From NCBI GenBank assembly GCA_964440345.1, contig CAYTSA010000068.1, positions 1 through 21,212 of the forward strand: a stretch of 21,212 nt of DNA. Direction: 5' to 3'. The notes beneath the pieces are model-generated. The model worked only from the letters and a program-made list of their open reading frames with translations. It did not search any database and was not told where the DNA came from. Positions 1-7,889 of this stretch are shown here, one piece after another. The position numbers were made by a program, and so were the translations under genes. Each line of letters starts with the position of its first letter. Position 1 is the first letter of the stretch. This stretch comes from CAYTSA01 sp964440345. Its GTDB lineage: Bacteria; Desulfobacterota; Desulfovibrionia; Desulfovibrionales; Desulfovibrionaceae.

Positions 1-115
1 ACAGGCAGAAAACAACCATTGCCGCATTAATTACCACTATTCGGAGCTAGCTGCATAGCCACATGTTTATATTTTTGGCGGCGGATTCTGACCGTCGCGG
101 ATTTTCAACAGCCTG
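1..115. other. Gene-free left edge with repeat-end motif
   Basis: No convincing ORF lies here. Positions 95-115, read on the minus strand, carry CAGGCTGTTGAAAATCCGCG starting directly after the HAD hydrolase TGA. The same motif follows the telA stop at 15448-15467, so this is probably the edge of a dispersed repeat. The rest shows no structure I can support. Confidence 0.4.
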
Positions 116-814
116 TCAGCCCAGTTTCCGCGTCAGGGCTTGGCGCAGGGTCCAGAAATCCCGAGCGTGCAGCGTCGCCTGCAGTCTCGGATTCTTGTAG
201 GCTATCAGCCGCACCCCGGCTGCTTCCGCCGTGCGTTGATCTATGATGGAGTCGCCCACGTAGGCGACCTCGTCCTTGGCTGCAGACCAAGCCTGCAGGA
301 TGGCGTAGACCGGCTCTGGGTGCGGTTTTGCCGCGGCGTTCAGGGAGGTCATGATGGGAAAAAAGAAGGGTCGCAGCCCGAAGCGGTGGGCCACGTTGTC
401 CATGGTGTCGGACCGGTTGGTGGCAATGGCCAGCCTGATTCCCTTTTGCCTGAGCCAGAGAATCAACTCGTAAAAACCGGGCTCGGGCCGGAGCAGGGGA
501 AGAATTTCCCGGGTGTAACTGACCTGGGCCATGGCCTGCTTCAGGTCAGCGCGCCGCTGCTGGGGGACGATATGCTCCAGGGACTGGCTTACAGTGTGGG
601 CGTGGACAAAACTGGTCTGCGCCCCGGTCATTGGCGGCAGGCCCAGACGCTCCAGCACGGCGTTGTAATAGCGGGCGTTGGCGTGCTTGGAGTCGAAAAT
701 AACCCCGTCACAGTCGAAGATAATTCCTTTAAGCCGCCCAAAATAGTCTGGATGCGTCGCCAAACCGCAGATCACGCCGTGGGGCTGGGGCAAAGAAGCA
801 GTGGCGCAGGCCAT
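116..814 (-). CDS. HAD-superfamily hydrolase, phosphoglycolate phosphatase-like
   Basis: This is a 232-aa cytosolic HAD phosphatase. All four HAD motifs are visible: motif I DCDGVIFD at about residues 34-41 (Asp nucleophile and general acid), motif II ATN near 131, motif III Lys in KPHPEP near 163, and motif IV VGDS near 186 for Mg2+. The insert between motifs I and II is alpha-helical in character, like PGP/beta-PGM-type cap 1 enzymes. The open frame continues upstream to 1153, but I chose ATG 814: AGAAGGAG sits 7 bases before it and it is 1 base past the stop of the preceding gene. It is the third gene of a minus-strand operon. The substrate cannot be read from sequence. The stop codon abuts a repeat motif (95-115). 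Confidence 0.88.
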   Translation of the reverse strand: MACATASLPQPHGVICGLATHPDYFGRLKGIIFDCDGVIFDSKHANARYYNAVLERLGLPPMTGAQTSFVHAHTVSQSLEHIVPQQRRADLKQAMAQVSYTREILPLLRPEPGFYELILWLRQKGIRLAIATNRSDTMDNVAHRFGLRPFFFPIMTSLNAAAKPHPEPVYAILQAWSAAKDEVAYVGDSIIDQRTAEAAGVRLIAYKNPRLQATLHARDFWTLRQALTRKLG

Positions 815-815
815 G

Positions 816-1673
816 TCAGGCGCTCCTTCTGCTCTGCGGATATGCAGCCACGATAAAATAGCGGTCCAACCAAGGCCGGCCCTCCTGGGGGCCTGCAAAA
901 CCTGCGAGTTTCCAGCCCAGAACCTCGCCGTCAGGGGGAAGTTCCATGTCGGCCCACAGCGTTGCCAATTGGGGGTCAGCGGGATAGAGGCGCGTTTTTG
1001 CCGGAACAAAGGCCAGCATGTGCGCCAGCACGGATTCCGGGGGCGGCCCCACCTGGGCCAATGATTGCGCCCCCAGCGGCGCCAAGGGAGAGATTGCCCC
1101 CTCCTCTCCGGCCATCTCTGCAGACAGGCCGCCGGCGGCCAGGTCCGCTGCAACGTCAGCGTCCTCCCCGGACACGGCGGCGTTGAATTTTTCCCACGCT
1201 GCGGTCATGCCCTTGTCCAGCGCGGCCAGGGCCAGGGCCTGGTTTTCCAGAGACCAGACCAGCAGCAGGCTGAGCTGCGCAGCCCGCAACGGCGCGTCAT
1301 CGTCTTTGGCGGCAACCGGCTCTTGCTCCGCCGGGGCTGCATCACCCGCGACAAAGCGGTTCAGGTCCCGAAATTCCTCCGCCGAAGAAAAAGACGCGGC
1401 GGCAAAAGAATCGTGGAGCCCTCCGGTTTGGCGCGGCAGGTCCTTGGCGTCCTTGAACTGTCTTGCGTACTCTTCCATATCCGCCAGGCATTGTCTGGCC
1501 GCTGCAGGCTCCAGGGGCAAATTGTCCGGCGCATAGCGGGCCAGCGCCTCCGGGCCGCCGGTTCCAGGCTGTGCATTGCGAGCTGCGCCGGGGTCAAGCA
1601 AAACCGCGTTCAGGGGCAGGGGCTCCGGGGCCAACTCGGCGTGCATATACGGGACAACAAGCGTCAGTTCCAT
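816..1673 (-). CDS. Hypothetical acidic, Ala-rich protein
   Basis: This 285-aa protein (starting MELTLVVPYM) is not one I recognise. It is acidic and rich in Ala, Leu, Pro and Glu, has no signal peptide or membrane segment, and has two stretches rich in small residues that look like linkers (about residues 30-50 and 120-135). The C-terminal 60 residues (around LAFVPAKTRLYPADPQLATL) look most folded, and KLAGFAGPQ near the end may be a domain core. The frame extends to a TTG at 1703, but ATG 1673 has GGAG five bases upstream and is preferred. It lies 19 bases after the Cys-rich gene and 1 base before the HAD hydrolase, so it is co-transcribed with both. The function is unknown. Confidence 0.75.
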   Translation of the reverse strand: MELTLVVPYMHAELAPEPLPLNAVLLDPGAARNAQPGTGGPEALARYAPDNLPLEPAAARQCLADMEEYARQFKDAKDLPRQTGGLHDSFAAASFSSAEEFRDLNRFVAGDAAPAEQEPVAAKDDDAPLRAAQLSLLLVWSLENQALALAALDKGMTAAWEKFNAAVSGEDADVAADLAAGGLSAEMAGEEGAISPLAPLGAQSLAQVGPPPESVLAHMLAFVPAKTRLYPADPQLATLWADMELPPDGEVLGWKLAGFAGPQEGRPWLDRYFIVAAYPQSRRSA

Positions 1674-1692
1674 GGCGGCTCCATATAGCTTC

Positions 1693-2202
1693 TCAGCGTT
1701 CAAACAGGGGGCATACGCCTTTGCATTCAGGCGTTTCCAGCAGGCAATACCCTCGCCAGCAGTGGACGCAGGAAATCAAGAAGGCCTCTTCAACTCCCAG
1801 TTTGCTGCTCTCTTTGGTCAGGAGGCTCTTGTGCTCTGCTCTGGGTTCGTCCGGCTCTGGTTCTTCATCCGGCGCCAATTCTGTTTCCAGCAGAGGAGTG
1901 TACGCATCGCACCGGGGATGGGCAAGCAATATCCTGTCCACTCTGCGGCTCCATATATTCACAGCTTGGGAGATATCCAGATTGAAAGCATCTGCCTGAT
2001 TCAGAAAGTCGTCATAAGCGGACTCCAAATCCAGCAAGGCCTTGCACCGCCAGTTTTGGTGCAGCCCAGGGTTTAGCGCCTCCTCATGGAAACAGCGGCC
2101 CAGTATATAAAACCGGCAACCTATCCCTGGAAATCTTTTTACATTGTCGGACACGCCTGGCTCCATGGGAATGATTGCATCTGCCCTTCTCACAGTGTAC
2201 AT
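1693..2202 (-). CDS. Cysteine-rich conserved hypothetical protein
   Basis: The protein is about 169 aa with nine cysteines. Near the N-terminus it reads C29-x7-C37 (GCRFYILGRC), then C53 and C98. The C-terminal 25 residues hold C145-x2-C148-x4-C153-x6-C160-x3-C164, which looks like a metal or Fe-S site. A variable, acidic Glu/Pro-rich linker (about 105-125) separates the two parts. No signal peptide is seen, so it should be cytosolic. The start is uncertain: ATG 2202 lacks a good ribosome site and ATG 2166 is an alternative; the conserved-looking part begins after both. The frame runs on to 2616, but that part is antisense to tatA and is rejected. It is the first gene of the operon with the acidic protein and the HAD hydrolase. 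Confidence 0.7.
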   Translation of the reverse strand: MYTVRRADAIIPMEPGVSDNVKRFPGIGCRFYILGRCFHEEALNPGLHQNWRCKALLDLESAYDDFLNQADAFNLDISQAVNIWSRRVDRILLAHPRCDAYTPLLETELAPDEEPEPDEPRAEHKSLLTKESSKLGVEEAFLISCVHCWRGYCLLETPECKGVCPLFER

Positions 2203-2237
2203 TGCCGACACTGCGTTGCTACACGCTGCCGGCTGTC

Positions 2238-2266
2238 TTGACCTGCCGGAAACCTGTGTGTATGAC
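2238..2266 (+). promoter_or_regulatory. Sigma-70-type promoter for tatA
   Basis: TTGACC at 2238-2243 is followed by a 17-base spacer and TATGAC at 2261-2266. Transcription would begin near 2273, about 20 bases before the tatA ATG. It lies in the divergent gap between tatA and the Cys-rich gene. This is a prediction from consensus match only. Confidence 0.6.
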
Positions 2267-2295
2267 GCTGCAACACCATATGATGGAGGCGCAAC

Positions 2296-2508
2296 ATGAT
2301 TGGCGGCATAGGCATACCTGAACTCATCATCATCTTGGTCATCGTGCTGATTATCTTTGGGGCGAACAAGCTTCCGGAGATCGGCAGCGGGATGGGCAAG
2401 GCAATAAAAAATTTCAAGAAAGCAACCAACGAACCGGAAGAAATCGACGTGACGCCCAACAAGGAAGACAAAAACGCCGAATCCGGGGACAAGGAAAAGA
2501 CATCCTGA
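2296..2508 (+). CDS. tatA: Sec-independent protein translocase protein TatA
   Basis: This is a 70-aa TatA/E-family subunit of the twin-arginine translocase, which exports folded proteins, often cofactor-loaded ones, across the inner membrane. The layout is canonical: a short periplasmic N-terminus, one transmembrane helix at about residues 7-21, the FG hinge (IIFGANKLPE), an amphipathic helix (SGMGKAIKNFKKA) and a charged, disordered tail. GGAGG at 2284-2288 precedes the ATG. It stands alone: no tatB or tatC is present in the window. It has its own promoter (2238-2266) and intrinsic terminator (2534-2566), so it is monocistronic. Confidence 0.95.
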   Translation: MIGGIGIPELIIILVIVLIIFGANKLPEIGSGMGKAIKNFKKATNEPEEIDVTPNKEDKNAESGDKEKTS

Positions 2509-2533
2509 TTTACCGACGCAGAGCATTGTAAGC

Positions 2534-2566
2534 GCCGGGACGCTGCAGCTGCGTCCCGGCTTTTTT
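2534..2566 (+). terminator. Rho-independent terminator of tatA
   Basis: A perfect 10-bp GC-rich stem (GCCGGGACGC pairing with GCGTCCCGGC) encloses a 7-base loop and is followed by six T residues at 2561-2566. It starts 25 bases after the tatA stop. The minus strand lacks a T tract after the stem, so it acts mainly on the plus strand. Confidence 0.93.
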
Positions 2567-2583
2567 CGTATGTTTCCATTCCC

Positions 2584-2612
2584 GGGGACAGACCGCGCAG
2601 CTGTCTGCCCCC
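2584..2612. repeat. Hairpin between convergent tatA and receiver genes
   Basis: Arms GGGGACAGAC (2584-2593) and GTCTGCCCCC (2603-2612) form a 10-bp stem with one G-U type pair around a 9-base loop. It lies 16 bases past the stop of the minus-strand receiver gene. No T run follows on either strand, so it may be a 3'-end stabilising structure or a factor-dependent terminator, not a classic intrinsic one. Confidence 0.5.
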
Positions 2613-2628
2613 ACATACTGGCGCAGTG

Positions 2629-3009
2629 CTAGGCGCCGCCAACGAGTTTCTTAACTGCTTCAAGCAATGCATCAATATCCAGAGGCTTCTGAAACGTCGC
2701 ATCAGCCCCGAACAGCGTGGCAAGCTCCAAATTGCAGCCAGGCTGCAACCTCGGCGCTCCGCCGGATACTGCAATAACGCCAACATGGGGAGCTTCTTTA
2801 CGTAATTCTTTGATCAGTTGCAAACCCTCTTTGTTGGGCATTAGAATATCTGTAACCACCACCTGGGCGGGATGTTTGCGAAATTGCTCCAGGGCCAGCT
2901 CTCCATCTGCGGCTGTCGACGTTTCATAGCCCTCCTGGCGCAATGTTTCTTGCAGCATTTCACGTATCTGTTTGTCATCTTCAACAATAAGTATGCGCTG
3001 CCCTTGCAT
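2629..3009 (-). CDS. Single-domain response regulator (receiver only)
   Basis: This 126-aa CheY-like receiver has no output domain. The acidic pocket is VEDD (residues 9-12), the phospho-acceptor is D54 (VTDILMP), the switch serine is in AVSGG, and the conserved Lys is in FQKP. AAGGAGG lies close upstream of the ATG. It lies 36 bases after a paralogous receiver and downstream of a hybrid kinase on the same strand, so it probably takes phosphate from that kinase or passes it on in a relay. It could equally act by protein-protein contact with an unlinked target. Confidence 0.92.
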   Translation of the reverse strand: MQGQRILIVEDDKQIREMLQETLRQEGYETSTAADGELALEQFRKHPAQVVVTDILMPNKEGLQLIKELRKEAPHVGVIAVSGGAPRLQPGCNLELATLFGADATFQKPLDIDALLEAVKKLVGGA

Positions 3010-3045
3010 AAAACGCGCCTCCTTTTTTCCAGGCGCACGGCCTTG

Positions 3046-3417
3046 CTACCCGCGGATAACCTCAGCAACGGCTTTGGACAATTCTTCCAGGTCCACAGGC
3101 TTGCTGAAAACCCGTGAAGCGCCAAGTTTTTTCGCTGTTTGCAACAGGTCGTCGCCGCTAATGTTGGCGCTGCCGCCTGAAATGGCTATTATTTTCACGT
3201 CAGGATGCTCGCGGCGCAGACTGTGAATCGCCTCCACGCCGTCCTTGCCCGGCATGATGATGTCGGTAATCACCAAATCAGGTTGTTTTTCTTGATACTG
3301 GCGAATGGCCTGCCGGCCGTCTTCAGCCTCCTCAATTTCGTAGCCCTCTTGTTCCAGAGTCTGATGCAGCATGTCGCGGACTTGGGGGTCGTCTTCGACA
3401 ATCAACAGTTTGGCCAT
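3046..3417 (-). CDS. Single-domain response regulator (receiver only)
   Basis: This 123-aa receiver-only protein shows acidic residues in VEDD (7-10), phospho-acceptor D52 (ITDIIMPGKDG), the switch Ser in ISGG and the Lys in FSKP. A strong AGGAGGT precedes ATG 3417. It is clearly similar to its downstream neighbour (both have DxLxQTL/ETLxQEGYE and SGG-ISG/P-type insertions), suggesting tandem duplication. Both carry an extra segment between SGG and the LGA helix (SANISGDDLLQTAKK here), a feature of a subgroup of Desulfovibrio-type receivers. It follows the hybrid kinase gene with a gap of about 130 bases. Confidence 0.92.
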   Translation of the reverse strand: MAKLLIVEDDPQVRDMLHQTLEQEGYEIEEAEDGRQAIRQYQEKQPDLVITDIIMPGKDGVEAIHSLRREHPDVKIIAISGGSANISGDDLLQTAKKLGASRVFSKPVDLEELSKAVAEVIRG

Positions 3418-3510
3418 GTTCTTACCTCCTGTCAGTTTGTCCTGGCGTCCGCCATGCCCCGTGAAAAACGTTGCACGGGCGCGGCAGCCTCAGTTCGCAG
3501 CTGGACAACA

Positions 3511-3540
3511 ATTGTAACTGCCTGCGAAAAAGTATTGCAA
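3511..3540 (-). promoter_or_regulatory. Possible promoter for the two receiver genes
   Basis: On the minus strand TTGCAA (3540-3535) is followed by 18 bases and TACAAT (3516-3511). It sits in the gap between the kinase gene and the receivers and could drive them apart from the kinase. The -35 match is only fair, and read-through from the kinase is equally possible. Confidence 0.33.
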
Positions 3541-3547
3541 CACTCTG

Positions 3548-6346
3548 TTAGCTGTTTGCCTCACTGTCCAGCGCCCGCCGGACTGCTCTCGCCAGTTGCT
3601 CTTCCACCATTGGCTTCATGATGCATTCACTAACCCCGGCGCGTTCCAGGGCCTCGCTGGTTACTGCTTCTGAATAGCCAGTCACTAACAGAACAGGCAG
3701 TTCCGGCCGCAGTTGGCGCACCCGCTCAGCCAGCTCCAAACCAGTGACGTCAGGCATGGTTTGATCTGTGATTATCAAATCAAACTCATTGGGAACGCTG
3801 GTAACCAGCCCCAGCGCCTCTGTTGCCGACTCTTTCGCCGTCACAGTATACCCAAGCCCGGACAACAGCTCCGAGGCCATGCGAACCAGAAGGGGTTCGT
3901 CGTCTACAAAGAGAATCCGTTCATCGCCAGTGGGAACAGTATCGCCCTGGCCGTCGCTCAGTCCTTCTTCATCTTCCAGCAAAGGCAAGAGCACGCGAAA
4001 CGTGGAGCCTTTTCCTAGCTGCGACTCCACTTGCACAGTGCCGCCGTGGCTTTTTACAATGCCGTGGACCACGGAAAGACCCATGCCAGTGCCCTCCCCT
4101 GGCGCTTTGGTAGTAAAGAAGGGATCGAATATCTGCTCCATGATGGCTGGATCGATGCCCTGGCCTGTATCAGAAACCACCAGTTCCAAATGCGAGCCCA
4201 CACGTTGGTCGAGATTCGACCGCGCTGCTTCCGGGCTCACGTCCAGGCGGGCCAGAGTCATGGTCAATGTCCCGCCGCGCTCGCGCATGGCGTGGGCTGC
4301 GTTTGTACACAGGTTCATGAGCACTTGATGAATTTGGGTCGGGTCGCCCAAGACTGCGTCGTTGTCTTGGCCTTGCGCATCCTCTGAGGTGACAGCCGGA
4401 TCGATATGGGTACGGATGTCCAGGGTTGCCGGCAAAGTGGCCCGAAGCATCTTGCTCACTTCCTTGAACAGACCGGCCACATGAACTGTGGTCCTTTCCT
4501 GTTCCGTACGCCGGCTGAACGCCAGAATCTGCCGCACGAGATCAGAGGCGCGCATGCCAGCAGACTGCACCTGTTGCAAGTATTCAAATATTTTGGTCCC
4601 TTCTTCAGTCTGCTTCATTGCCAGCCGCACAAAGCCCAGAATGGCGAAGATCATGTTGTTGAAATCGTGAGCAATGCCGCCAGCTAACGTACCAAGAGCT
4701 TGCATTTTCTGCGCTTGGCGCAGGTGCTGCTCCATCTTGTTGCGCTCAGCCTCGGCCAGCTTGCGGTCAGTGATATCCGTGGCTATCTCCATGCGCACCA
4801 TGCGGCCGTCCACCCAGCGGATGGCTCTGTCGCGGACATGATACCACAAGCTGTTCAATGGGTTGCGGTACTCCCAGAGGCATGGCCCGGTGGGCTTGCC
4901 GTCCGGCGTCAATAACTTGTCGTTGGTGCAGAACCCGCAGGGCCCCTCGCCGTCCGGGCTCAAAGCCTGCCAGCACGTTTTGCTCCCAACCTCGCCAAAC
5001 ACTTTGCGAAAGTTGCGGTTGGTAAAAAGCAGCTCATGCGTGTCCATGTCCGCCACGTAAATGACCGCGTCAATGGAGTCGAGAACAGTTATGAACCGCT
5101 CATGGGCTTCTTTCACAGCGTCTTCAGCGCATTTACGCTCGGTAATGTCTGTGCCCACTCCCAGCACCTGGTCTTTTCCGGCCAAGGGAAGCTTGTTGGT
5201 TGCGAACCAGCGCATTTCGCCCTGAGCGTTGGTAATAACGCGCTGCGGAATAAAAATAGACTCCTGAGTGTCCAGGACCTCCATGTCTTCTATCCGAAAG
5301 AGCGAGGTTTCATCTTGGTGCGGGTTGAAGTCGTGTCCCTGGTTGCCCTCCAAATCCTCCACGGACGCGCCATAGAGTTCCGCCAAGGCCTTGTTCACCA
5401 GCACGAAACGGCCCTCTCTATCTTTGACGAATATCAGGTCCGGCACGGTGTTGATGACTTGGCGTAAAAAGGCCCGGTTCTCATTCAGTTCTATCTCAGC
5501 CAATTTGCGCTTGGTCACGTCCCGTCCCACAGCCTGATACTCGGTAAGCTGTCCTGTGGTGTCGAATATAGCCCGGTGCGTCCACTGCTGCCACCGTATG
5601 CCGCCGCTTTCCATGATGATGCGGTGCTCAAACGTGGTCACTGGCTTCTCCGGGGTCAGGGACGAGGTGTGCTCCTTCACAGTGGCCAGGTCATCTTCCG
5701 GGATGTGGGGTATGAAGTTCCGGTTAATCAGCTCCTGGCGGTTCTTACCGAAATACCGGGCGTAGGCTTCGTTGACGTATGAGAGCCGCCCGTCTGGCAA
5801 GTAGCGGCAAATAAGCTCGGTCTGGTCTTCCAGAATGGCCTTGTAGCGGCGTTCGCTGTTGCGCAACGCCTGCAAGGTCTTTTCGCTGGCGGAAATGTCC
5901 CGGGTGTTAATGGCAACGCGTACAGCGTGGGTAGTCTCGTCCAGGAAGGGGTACAATCTGTGGCCATAGGTAACTCCGCCGTGAACATCTTTGAACTGGA
6001 TGGGCTTGCGGTTCTCTATGGCCTCATTGAGCCAGCGCCTTCGCTCTGGCGCCAACTCTTCCGGAATGAGATCAAAAATACTTCGTCCCCGGAGCATCTC
6101 CGGCGTAGAGCCCAGCCGCATAGCTCCTTCAGCGTTGATGGCGAGGATGAACCCTAATCCGTCCACCACCAACACCGTATCCGGCGAGGCGTTCAACACT
6201 GCAGCAGAAAGACGCTTGTATTCTTCCATTTGCTCCATGACAGCCATCATGGCTGTCACCCGCTCCTGGAGTTCAGCGTTCTCCTTGCGCAACCACTGCA
6301 GCTCTTCGCGCTCCTGCCGTGCGACGTCGTCTTCTGGCTCTCTCAT
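3548..6346 (-). CDS. PAS-domain hybrid sensor histidine kinase
   Basis: This 932-aa cytosolic hybrid kinase has no membrane segment. The order is an N-terminal coiled coil (about 8-45), four PAS/PAC units (about 45-155, 165-285, 290-405 and 415-530; three end in recognisable PAC tails such as DVTKRK, DITERK and DITDRK), HisKA with H560 in GGIAHDFNN, HATPase_c (N-box NLCTNAAHAM near 678, DTGQGI 726-731, GTGMGLSVVHG 752-762) and a C-terminal receiver (DDE at 815-817, D861, K911). The HDFNN H-box is typical of kinases in Desulfobacterota. PAS-4 has four cysteines (C458, C470, C473, C489) that could bind metal, heme or an Fe-S cluster. AGGA precedes ATG 6346. The two receivers downstream are likely partners. 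The signal is unknown. Confidence 0.95.
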   Translation of the reverse strand: MREPEDDVARQEREELQWLRKENAELQERVTAMMAVMEQMEEYKRLSAAVLNASPDTVLVVDGLGFILAINAEGAMRLGSTPEMLRGRSIFDLIPEELAPERRRWLNEAIENRKPIQFKDVHGGVTYGHRLYPFLDETTHAVRVAINTRDISASEKTLQALRNSERRYKAILEDQTELICRYLPDGRLSYVNEAYARYFGKNRQELINRNFIPHIPEDDLATVKEHTSSLTPEKPVTTFEHRIIMESGGIRWQQWTHRAIFDTTGQLTEYQAVGRDVTKRKLAEIELNENRAFLRQVINTVPDLIFVKDREGRFVLVNKALAELYGASVEDLEGNQGHDFNPHQDETSLFRIEDMEVLDTQESIFIPQRVITNAQGEMRWFATNKLPLAGKDQVLGVGTDITERKCAEDAVKEAHERFITVLDSIDAVIYVADMDTHELLFTNRNFRKVFGEVGSKTCWQALSPDGEGPCGFCTNDKLLTPDGKPTGPCLWEYRNPLNSLWYHVRDRAIRWVDGRMVRMEIATDITDRKLAEAERNKMEQHLRQAQKMQALGTLAGGIAHDFNNMIFAILGFVRLAMKQTEEGTKIFEYLQQVQSAGMRASDLVRQILAFSRRTEQERTTVHVAGLFKEVSKMLRATLPATLDIRTHIDPAVTSEDAQGQDNDAVLGDPTQIHQVLMNLCTNAAHAMRERGGTLTMTLARLDVSPEAARSNLDQRVGSHLELVVSDTGQGIDPAIMEQIFDPFFTTKAPGEGTGMGLSVVHGIVKSHGGTVQVESQLGKGSTFRVLLPLLEDEEGLSDGQGDTVPTGDERILFVDDEPLLVRMASELLSGLGYTVTAKESATEALGLVTSVPNEFDLIITDQTMPDVTGLELAERVRQLRPELPVLLVTGYSEAVTSEALERAGVSECIMKPMVEEQLARAVRRALDSEANS

Positions 6347-6444
6347 ACGGTTTTCCTGTGCTAAGGACGCTCGCTGGCGCTCGCCCCTTTCTTCGTGTAG
6401 ACGTCTTTTCTACTAACAGACTCTAAAACGGAAAGCGAAAAGAA

Positions 6445-6666
6445 TCAATCATGAGAAGAGATATCTTCAGAAAACTCTATTGAACCGTCCTCCTCTTTCT
6501 GTTTCTTTTTTCTTTTTCTCAAAGCAGTTACAGATAGCTTTAGAATAGCCAGAACAGCAATGATCCCTAGTGTGACGCCAGCGACAGCAAACATGAACTC
6601 GTAATCCCACGGCTTTGCGTCCATGAGTCTCTGGTCTTGGAAATACGCTGGATTTTCTATTTTCAC
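6445..6666 (-). CDS. Small single-pass membrane protein, unknown
   Basis: This 73-aa protein has one hydrophobic helix (about residues 25-45, FMFAVAGVTLGIIAVLAILK), then a strongly basic patch (RKRKKKQK) and an acidic Ser/Asp/Glu tail (EEDGSIEFSEDISSHD). By the positive-inside rule the tail is cytoplasmic. It begins with GTG at 6666 with GGAGG five bases upstream, which supports it as a real gene. It is on the kinase strand, about 98 bases upstream of the kinase ATG, and could be co-transcribed and act as a membrane partner, but this is inference. No family is recognised. Confidence 0.65.
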   Translation of the reverse strand: MKIENPAYFQDQRLMDAKPWDYEFMFAVAGVTLGIIAVLAILKLSVTALRKRKKKQKEEDGSIEFSEDISSHD

Positions 6667-6712
6667 CGCCCCCTCCAGAAAAGTCGCAGCATCGCCTCGC
6701 TGATAACAAGTT

Positions 6713-7804
6713 TTGCGTAAACATGTGACTGTGTTGCATCACAGACAGAATACCGTAAAAATTGACACGGACAAAGAAAATTATTTTGGAGATAAACGTA
6801 ATCATTCTAAAGCGTCTGGCAACAGCTTCTGCTCCAGACGCCGTGCCCCCAAAAATTTTCTCTACGGGAAGCCTTCATGGGTCTGGACTCCTGCGCTTTT
6901 CTTGAGTACCTTCACAATAGGAGCTATATCCGTGTCCGCACGCGAAAACTACATACTCGATCAAGACAAAAATTCAGAGCTTGACCCGCCCTCGCCAGAA
7001 CTCTTTGGCAAGGAAAAACTCACTGGCGTTTACTCCACCACAGTCAAGGCCAAGATAGGCTTTGGGCACACGCGTCGCAACACAACCCAAACAGTCTATA
7101 TGTATGTCACAGAAGAGGACGGCGGTTCTCTGTACATACAGCCGCTTAACGACAATTATGTGCCTATTGGAGATAAAAAAACTATCGCCAGGGAAGTGCT
7201 GCTTACCGAATATCTGCCGGAACCTGCCGTATACATGGGCAAAGTTTACCCAGTCATGCGGCAGCTTTCCAAGACCATCGCACGGGGTGAAAAACATCTG
7301 AGCAAGGGCGAAACGTTCAGCGCGGAATACGAGTTCAAAACCGCCCTGCGCATAGACGAAGAGAATATCCGGGCCACTTTTGGTCTGGGACTTACGTATC
7401 TGGAGCGCAACGAAACCGACCGCGGCGCCCTGGTGTTCCGCCGGCTGGTCAAGCTCAAAGGCGCCTTTGAGCCGCAGCATAAACATCTTTTCAATGAATT
7501 CGGCATGAAGCTGCGCAAGAACAAAATGTTCGACCACGCCTTGAAGTACTATTCACGTGCGTTCCAGTTTTCCAAAAATGACGAAAACCTTATGTACAAT
7601 ATCGCCCGGGTCATGTACGACAAAGGCAACGTTCACAAGTGCATTATATACCTGGAAAAAGCTCTTTCCATGAACCCGGATTTTGACGAAGCTAAAGGGC
7701 TGCTCGCTTTTGCGAAAAAGAAGATACAGCGCGATGACGCCCCAAACGCCAAACGCAACAGCGCCGAAGCGCCGTCAGAGCGCGACGGCATGTTGCAATT
7801 GTAG
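6713..7804 (+). CDS. TPR-repeat protein, probably envelope-associated
   Basis: The protein is up to 363 aa. The N-terminal 55 residues are basic and then comes one hydrophobic stretch (TPALFLSTFTIGAISVSA, about 58-75) that looks like a signal anchor or signal peptide. A central module (about 95-180) is rich in Thr and Tyr with strand character. From about 195 to 345 there are tetratricopeptide-type helical pairs (for example GLGLTYLERNETDRGALVFRRL, ending ALKYYSRAFQFSKND and CIIYLEKALSMNPDFDEAKGLL), a protein-protein interaction scaffold. The start is weak: the frame opens with TTG 6713, with GTG codons at 6725 and 6731 as alternatives, and none has a clear ribosome site; no in-frame ATG exists before the hydrophobic stretch. 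The next gene lies 85 bases downstream. Confidence 0.8.
   Translation: MRKHVTVLHHRQNTVKIDTDKENYFGDKRNHSKASGNSFCSRRRAPKNFLYGKPSWVWTPALFLSTFTIGAISVSARENYILDQDKNSELDPPSPELFGKEKLTGVYSTTVKAKIGFGHTRRNTTQTVYMYVTEEDGGSLYIQPLNDNYVPIGDKKTIAREVLLTEYLPEPAVYMGKVYPVMRQLSKTIARGEKHLSKGETFSAEYEFKTALRIDEENIRATFGLGLTYLERNETDRGALVFRRLVKLKGAFEPQHKHLFNEFGMKLRKNKMFDHALKYYSRAFQFSKNDENLMYNIARVMYDKGNVHKCIIYLEKALSMNPDFDEAKGLLAFAKKKIQRDDAPNAKRNSAEAPSERDGMLQL
6747..6774 (-). promoter_or_regulatory. Candidate promoter for the small membrane protein
   Basis: On the minus strand TTGTCC (6774-6769), a 16-base spacer and TATTCT (6752-6747) lie about 80 bases upstream of the GTG at 6666. The same stretch holds a perfect TTGACA on the plus strand (6762-6767) but without a matching -10. 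Consensus match only. Confidence 0.35.
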
Positions 7805-7889
7805 ATTGCTGTGAGCCCCCTGCTGTTCTGCACAGACACCGGCTGAACCAATACGAAGAGAAACCGTTCCCGCGACAGGAGCCGACGAC

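Noticed and set aside
815..1153. N-terminal extension of the HAD hydrolase frame
   Set aside because: It overlaps the preceding gene on the same strand, is rich in Trp/Arg/Pro in a shadow-like way, and ATG 814 has a strong ribosome site.
1018..1688. Long plus-strand ORFs opposite the acidic protein
   Set aside because: They are typical antisense shadows of a GC-rich gene, without ribosome sites, and lie inside a tight minus-strand operon.
2203..2616. Extension of the Cys-rich gene antisense to tatA
   Set aside because: It covers tatA and its terminator on the opposite strand; tatA is certain, and the extension has no protein-like conservation pattern.
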